Source: Molanna angustata (lineage: Eukaryota > Arthropoda > Insecta > Trichoptera > Molannidae). From it: a stretch of 64,000 bases of DNA. Each line of letters starts with the position of its first letter. Positions within the stretch are counted from its first letter, which is position 1. Location: contig OY754978.1 of the NCBI GenBank assembly GCA_963576475.1, forward strand, positions 2,963,364-3,027,363. The letters are read 5' to 3'. The position numbers were made by a program, and so were the translations under genes. This document shows, in pieces, positions 25,501 through 34,500 of the stretch. The notes below the pieces were generated by a model. The model did not search any database, was not told where the DNA came from, and worked only from the letters and a program-made list of their open reading frames with translations.

Positions 25501-28500
25501 TGCGGAGCCACTCATGGTCTACACCTCATAGTCAGCATCCTCCTAGCACCCCGTGCTGTTATATTTGTTGAAGAGTTTACATATATGATCGCCTTGAGTC
25601 TCTTCAAAGAGTTTCCAGATCATCAAATTATTAGAGGTAACATATAGATGCTGGCAAACTCCTCGAGTCTTTAAGTCGTGTAGTGGAACAGTTTGTGCTC
25701 CAAACAACCAAGCAAAAAAACAAATAGGTATACCCTCAAATTTTAAAATTTAAGTGTGCGAAAATTGCCCCCTTCCAGGGCAAATAATTTCAAGATGTTT
25801 GGTGATTCTTATTTAGCATACAACAGGCACTCTTAATGTAGTCAATCGATCCCAAGAAAGTTTTACTTACTTGGGATCGATTGTGACTGACATAAATGAC
25901 ACATCCACTGAAATTAATCGAAGTATATATACGGCAAACAGATGCTTCTTTGGTCTGAGAAGACATCTGGCATCTCGGATGATGTCTAGAAAATCCAAAG
26001 TCACAATCTACAAAACGTTGCTACGCCCCGTACTAACTTATGGTTTTGAGTGCTGGGTATTGAGTAAAAAAGATGAATTGTTTCTACAAGCTCCGATGGA
26101 TGGATGGTGTGCAACGGGATGTGGAGGCTGTTGGTGTAAGGAACTGGAGGGGAGCATGTCAGGATAGAGGGAGATGGCGAGGAATGCTGGAGGAGGCCAA
26201 GGCCCGCAGTGGGCTATGGAGTCATTGATGATAATGAGGCACTCTTAATTGAGTTGACATGACATGTTTGTATCATCAATTGATGAGTTGACATGACATG
26301 TTTGTATCATCAATTGATGAGTTGACATGACATGTTTGTATCATCAATTGATGAGTTGACATGACATGTTTGTATCATCAATTGATGATTTGACATGACA
26401 TGTTTTTATCATCAATTGATGAATTGACATGACATGTTTGTATCATCAATTAATGAGTTGACATGACATGTTTGTATCATCAATTGATGAGTTGACATGA
26501 CATGTTTTTATCATCAATTGATGAGTTGACATGACATGTTTGTATCATCAATTCTCTGCGAGCGTCTTATTAATATAATATCCCCTATTGGGGTGTACCA
26601 ATAACTCGATAGTTCCTCAGTAACTCTCAATATATATCCATTTACAATATATATACACAAGATGTAAGTAGAAAGATTTCGGTTGCACAACACACCTTCT
26701 TTATATACCTCAGTCATTCATGCTGTCTCACTCGCAATCACTCTTTCCACATATCTCACAATAAAAAATAAAATGAAGGTTGATATTTTCATTTTCAGTT
26801 CCTCTAACATCGCAGGGGGTGGATGTTGACAAGTTTGAAAGCATCGTCGCAGAGACCAAGAAGTATTGTTCGTGTGATGTTTCGACTGAGAAACCTTTTT
26901 GGGCAATGTTCTACACTATTCCTAACTTTCACAACCCAACCTCTACTTTACTTCCCCCAGGTGATTCTTTATTTCATTTTTTTCTTATTTTGAAGAGATG
27001 ACGGCCAGTTTCAAGTTTATTAGATAATAAGTTTTGACTTTAATAATTATCGGGCCGGTATTACAGTCTCAGTTTAAGAGCTAAACTCAAGTTTTGCAAA
27101 AATATAGCGTATTACAGTGTCCGTTTAGGCCTAATCTTTCCTCAAATATGTCACTAAAACGACAAATATTTAACTCAACGTTTCTGGCGGATTAAGTACT
27201 TAACGGTGAGTCAATTGTCATTTCTCGACTCGTTGCTAGGCTACACGTGTAGTTTCAGTGTTCTATCACTAAAGGCGTTAGTTGTATCGACGGTGGCATC
27301 ACACAACAAAACAAACTGACAGCCATATTGAAACGAACATGGGCATTTAAAAGCATTATTTTGGTGAAAAAAATTAAATTTACCATGTTGGATATTAAAA
27401 CAATAGTATTTCAAGTCATAGCGTCCCGTTTTGAGGTTATTTAAAATTTGACAGATAATAACCACAGAAAAAGTAAAATATGTCTATAATTGAAGATTTA
27501 GTAACTGACATGTCATATTGCACTGTAATACGGAAATGGATTCAATCTCCCCTTAACATTAATCTTGAGTTTAACAAACTCAATGAGTTGAGGGCTTACT
27601 GTAATACTGGCCCTATATCTTCTATTTTTTTGGTTAGTAAATAACATTATTATATAATAAACGCGTAATTTGAACATAAACGTCGGCCTTTTTTTTTTTT
27701 TTTACTGACAATTCACCCTATAGAGAGTGCTTTTTACCTTAGTGAAAATATCATAATTTGGTTAAATTTGTTGAAATTAAAGTTGGATGTTATTTGACTT
27801 TAAGAAGTTAAGTAATATGTTTGTTAATTTAAAATTTTAAATAGACATTATATATGACATATTGATTGGGGATATGCAAGTTATTTTAACCAGATTAAAA
27901 TAAAATGAATTGTTGGAAGTTTTTTTTTCAAAATTCTTGGTATGTGTTGAAGCTCACAAGCGTGAGACCAGCAGCCAAATGCATAGCAAGCAATGCCGAG
28001 ATAAACTGCCTTATAGAAAAGACAACAGACTCGAAACTGTAAATCCCAGTTTGCCTCGGCGATGTGTGAGATCTTTAAAAAGCAGACTTAGCCTTGTCGA
28101 TACACAACCAAGCATGGTTTTTAAATCTTGGCCCTCTTTCCAGAATAACTCCTAAGCATGTGACCTGATCCCGAAAGCTCACATCAGTTCCTGAGAACTT
28201 AATAGACGGCGGTCTTTGAAGTAAGCCTTTGAACACCAAGCCATATGTCTTATTAGGAGCGAAGCAAAGTTTATTTTTTATGCCCCAGTCAGAAACCAAA
28301 GACGGAGCTTGAGTGGCTGAGTTCTCAATAAACCTTTGAAGGTTGCCACGAATGAATATGCATCATCTGGATACACTTGAATCATACAATTACTGGGAAG
28401 AGCAAATCAACAAAGAGAATGATCCAGAGAACCGAATTACATACAAGAACTATGTCAAAGAAAATAACTCTCTGGGAGACACCTCACACTCAGGTCGTCT

Positions 28501-31500
28501 GGATCACAGAGTACCAACTCCTTGAAGGAGGTAAACAGAGCCAACAAAGCGGCATACTATTATCGATGCTTTAGTGTGAGTGGTCCATTAAAGTGGAATA
28601 AACTACCTCATGATGTCTGTGGTGTTCAAAGCATAGACAACTTCTCTAAAAAACTAAAAACAACTTTGTTTCGCAGAGCATTACATAATTGAGCTACCAA
28701 CGCCCTTGGAATAATTTTGAATCATTAAATGGCGCTATATAAATTACTTATCATTATTATTAGAACAGAGCCTGTAGCACATATAGAATCTTACTATTTT
28801 TATATGTATTTTTATAAGTATGTGTAATTTGTCGGATTAAAAGGTATTCCTTTTCAAATAGTTCCGGACTATAGGGGTCTATGGCATTACTTTATAATAT
28901 GACAGATTCAATCATCTGAAATCACCTTGCAAAACGTTTGTCAGATTACAGCGGGTTGACTGTAATAGTATACTAGTGGCGAGCCATTTGGCAATTTCTT
29001 CCTGCTCTGGGATGAAAACTAGTGTAATAATAGAAATAATTTTAAATGAATTTCAAAAAATGAAATATTATCTAACCTTTTTATTTCCAGAGAGGTGTAA
29101 GAAATTAGTAGATCTGGCCAGACGTTACGACTTATTGGTCACGTGTGACGACGTTTATAACCTCCTGCACTACACGGACGGAAAGCCTCCTCAACGACTG
29201 TTTTCATACGACGTCAGTCAAGACAGTTCCCGGGGGAATGTTGGAAGCAAGAAGAGCTCTGCTAAAGGTCACGTCATATCAAATGGATCGTTCAGCAAGA
29301 TCCTCGCTCCCGGAGTGAGGGTCGGATGGATGGAGATGGATTCGGGGCTGGTGCAGAGATTTAGACAATCGTGAGTATTACAATAAATTACTCGACAAAA
29401 TAAAGTGATATTAAAAATGCATTATTAGCCTGTTAGGTCTAACTAAGCTGATTTCAAAAACAGTAAATTTTAATGTTAAAGGCAATTTTTATTTTGCATT
29501 CATTGCTATACCTTATTAGTCCAAATATAACGTGACCTATATATTTGGAGAAAATTTTGAAAAATCAATTATATACAAATTTGAATTATGAACAGTGTCG
29601 CTCGAAATATTACTATTTAATGCGTCATCTTCTTCAATAAAATGTTTGTTGACTGTTGGATTGCAACATTTTTTAATAGACATGTCACTAATCTTCTGCC
29701 CCCCCCCCAGATTTCACAAATGCAATATACACACACATAACATGATTGCGTTACATCCATGCTAATACTGTGTTTTATTTCTTGAAAGTATTTTGTTGTC
29801 ATTGTCACAGGGGCATCCTACAGAGTGGAGGATCTATGAACAATGTGATGTATGGATTAATGCAGAGTATTATTGAACTTGGTTTGGCTGATAAACAACT
29901 CAAGTGGTACAGACAAATCTACAAGGTATCTACTTATTTATATTATGAAATTAGTATTATTTCAAATTATTTATATATTAATATGTGAACATGTTAATGA
30001 AAAACACATACCTGAATATTTACTGTGAAACAATATAAATGGTACTTACTTAAACAATTACACTGTAATATAATTTTTTTTGTAAGGCAGCCAGTCCCTA
30101 TACAGGACTATTTGTGCCAAAGACGTTGATGTGTATATGTAGTCAACAGCGCTCTAAACTGTGTGAAATTTTTCAACTGTGAGAACAATAGTACAACTCT
30201 AGTGAGTGTGAAAAATAATAAGATATTGTGGGGGGATTACAGTATAACTATATTGTGGGGGGATTACAGTATAACTATATTTTTCTGTATGAACTTATGA
30301 AGCAGTTTATAAATTTCCGTTGATCCTAACGATAGAAGATAATGCATCGATAATGGGAATTGGAATTTTTCCTTTATTGAGCATTGGATATAATCTTTGG
30401 GGATATTTGTTTATTAATTTATTTATATCATAAGGAATTATATTGCATATGTCTGTTCATTAAATAATTACTTACTTTACTTTTTGTACGGCTATGGCTT
30501 TTCCTGCGCCTTTGGCTGCGTCATTGAGTAGTTCCCTTCTACACTCTTGGCTCCCGTTCGGTCAGCCACTTCACAGCTTCTGGAGTCACCCTATGGATGT
30601 CCATCCAGTCTCCTTCATACCTCCTTATCGGGCACTCCTCTACTAGATGCTGGATAGTTTGGCTTCTTGCTCCACAGTCACATTCCAGAGAATCCCTTTT
30701 TCCCCATTTCCACATTTGGTAGTTACATCGTCCTTGACCTGTACGAATTCTGTTTTGCTGAATCCAAACTTTTCGGGGAAGGTTATAACCTGGGACCCTT
30801 TCATTAGGGTCTAGAATAATGTGTTTGTTTAATACCAGGTCTGAATCATTCCACTTCTCTTTCCATGCTCTAGACAAGTTGAATTCGCCGAGTAGCTTCG
30901 ACCAAACAGGCTTTCTGGACTTCAGACATTATCTTGGTGGACGGAATATATTTTGAAATGCGGGCATTACGGGATTCTTTTCAATCTTGGTGAGTTCTCT
31001 AGCTGTAGCCTGGCTCCTGCGCAAATCAGGAGGAGCAATGCTCGAAAGCACAGGGAGCCATGGGAGAGCAGTTGGCCTTACGCATCCAGTGATTGTCCTC
31101 ATTGTTTTATTTAATTCGGCATCAAGGGTTTTGCAATGGACGCTTCTCTCCCACAATTATATACATAATTTATAACGATGAAGGGTTTCAATCAAAGAAC
31201 TACTTACGTGATCATTACTGGTTTATTCTAAACAAATGAAATTACAATATAAATGATATCATAATTAATTTATGATGTCGTAAAGATTTAACGCGACTCT
31301 ATTGAATAATCAACACATGAACAAAGATCTGTCGATCAGCTAGTATCAACGGCAGTGGGCTATGGTTCGTTGATCCTCGTCTATTGTCGGGAGTATTCGA
31401 GAATCCCGAGCAGCATGCTTGATGAATACATGCTGTTTTTATGAAGTCCAATAATCTTGAAAATGTATTGAATTAGGTACCGATGGTCGAATTTTGACCT

Positions 31501-34500
31501 CTGCGTGATCGATAATATTATTTAAATTAATATAGATTTTTATTACTGACTATTGAAATTTCTCTCCATACAGCACATGACCCAGGTATTAGATTTTTCA
31601 GACCTTGATGGTAGACAACAACTCCCTATTTGCTCTAGCTCGCCTCAGGACTAATGTATTGGTTATCACATGACCCAGGTATTAGATTTTTCAGACCTTG
31701 ATGGTAGACAACAACTCCCTATTTGCTCTAGCTCGCCTCAGGACTAATGTATTGGTTATCACATGACCCAGGTATTAGATTTTTCAGACCTTGATGGTAG
31801 ACAACAACTCCCTATTTGCTCTAGCTCGCCTCGGGACTTCTGTATTGGTTATCACATGACCCAGGTATTAGATTTTTCAGACCTTGATGGTAGACAACAA
31901 CTCCCTATTTGCTCTAGCTCGCCTCAGGACTAATGTATTGGTTATCACATGACCCAGGTATTAGATTTTTCAGACCTTGATGGTAGACAACAACTCCCTA
32001 TTTGCTCTAGCTCGCCTCAGGACTAATGTATTGGTTATCACATGACCCAGGTATTAGATTTTTCAGACCTTGATGGTAGACAACAACTCCCTATTTGCTC
32101 TAGCTCGCCTCGGGACTTCTGTATTGGTTATCACATGACCCAGGTATTAGATTTTTCAGACCTTGATGGTAGACAACAACTCCCTATTTGCTCTAGCTCG
32201 CCTCGGGACTTCTGTATTGGTTATCACATGACCCAGGTATTAGATTTTTCAGACCTTGATGGTAGACAACAACTCCCTATTTGCTCTAGCTCGCCTCGGG
32301 ACTTCTGTATTGGTTATCACATGACCCAGGTATTAGATTTTTCAGACCTTGATGGTAGACAACAACTCCCTATTTGCTCTAGCTCGCCTCGGGACTTCTG
32401 TATTGGTTATCACATGACCCAGGTATTAGATTTTTCAGACCTTGATGGTAGACAACAACTCCCTATTTGCTCTAGCTCGCCTCGGGACTTCTGTATTGGT
32501 TATCACATGACCCAGGTATTAGATTTTTCAGACCTTGATGGTAGACAACAACTCCCTATTTGCTCTAGCTCGCCTCGGGACTTCTGTATTGGTTATCACA
32601 TGACCCAGGTATTAGATTTTTCAGACCTTGATGGTAGACAACAACTCCCTATTTGCTCTAGCTCGCCTCAGGACTAATGTATTGGTTATCACATGACCCA
32701 GGTATTAGATTTTTCAGACCTTGATGGTAGACAACAACTCCCTATTTGCTCTAGCTCGCCTCGGGACTTCTGTATTGGTTATCACATGACCCAGGTATTA
32801 GATTTTTCAGACCTTGATGGTAGACAACAACTCCCTATTTGCTCTAGCTCGCCTCAGGACTAATGTATTGGTTATCACATGACCCAGGTATTAGATTTTT
32901 CAGACCTTGATGGTAGACAACAACTCCCTATTTGCTCTAGCTCGCCTCAGGACTAATGTATTGGTTATCACATGACCCAGGTATTAGATTTTTCAGACCT
33001 TGATGGTAGACAACAACTCCCTATTTGCTCTAGCTCGCCTCAGGACTAATGTATTGGTTATCACATGACCCAGGTATTAGATTTTTCAGACCTTGATGGT
33101 AGACAACAACTCCCTATTTGCTCTAGCTCGCCTCAGGACTAATGTATTGGTTATCACATGACCCAGGTATTAGATTTTTCAGACCTTGATGGTAGACAAC
33201 AACTCCCTATTTGCTCTAGCTCGCCTCAGGACTAATGTATTGGTTATCACATGACCCAGGTATTAGATTTTTCAGACCTTGATGGTAGACAACAACTCCC
33301 TATTTGCTCTAGCTCGCCTCAGGACTAATGTATTGGTTATCACATGACCCAGGTATTAGATTTTTCAGACCTTGATGGTAGACAACAACTCCCTATTTGC
33401 TCTAGCTCGCCTCAGGACTAATGTATTGGTTATCACATGACCCAGGTATTAGATTTTTCAGACCTTGATGGTAGACAACAACTCCCTATTTGCTCTAGCT
33501 CGCCTCAGGACTAATGTATTGGTTATCACATGACCCAGGTATTAGATTTTTCAGACCTTGATGGTAGACAACAACTCCCTATTTGCTCTAGCTCGCCTCA
33601 GGACTAATGTATTGGTTATCACATGACCCAGGTATTAGATTTTTCAGACCTTGATGGTAGACAACAACTCCCTATTTGCTCTAGCTCGCCTCAGGACTAA
33701 TGTATTGGTTATCACATGACCCAGGTATTAGATTTTTCAGACCTTGATGGTAGACAACAACTCCCTATTTGCTCTAGCTCGCCTCAGGACTAATGTATTG
33801 GTTATCACATGACCCAGGTATTAGATTTTTCAGACCTTGATGGTAGACAACAACTCCCTATTTGCTCTAGCTCGCCTCAGGACTAATGTATTGGTTATCA
33901 CATGACCCAGGTATTAGATTTTTCAGACCTTGATGGTAGACAACAACTCCCTATTTGCTCTAGCTCGCCTCAGGACTAATGTATTGGTTATCACATGACC
34001 CAGGTATTAGATTTTTCAGACCTTGATGGTAGACAACAACTCCCTATTTGCTCTAGCTCGCCTCAGGACTAATGTATTGGTTATCACATGACCCAGGTAT
34101 TAGATTTTTCAGACCTTGATGGTAGACAACAACTCCCTATTTGCTCTAGCTCGCCTCAGGACTAATGTATTGGTTATCACATGACCCAGGTATTAGATTT
34201 TTCAGACCTTGATGGTAGACAACAACTCCCTATTTGCTCTAGCTCGCCTCAGGACTAATGTATTGGTTATCACATGACCCAGGTATTAGATTTTTCAGAC
34301 CTTGATGGTAGACAACAACTCCCTATTTGCTCTAGCTCGCCTCAGGACTAATGTATTGGTTATCACATGACCCAGGTATTAGATTTTTCAGACCTTGATG
34401 GTAGACAACAACTCCCTATTTGCTCTAGCTCGCCTCAGGACTAATGTATTGGTTATCACATGACCCAGGTATTAGATTTTTCAGACCTTGATGGTAGACA

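Noticed and set aside
32042..32677. 211-codon frame with a 31-residue repeat
   Set aside because: It exists only where type B units of the 93-bp satellite follow each other. The first type A unit ends it with TAA, and there is no sign of selection for coding.
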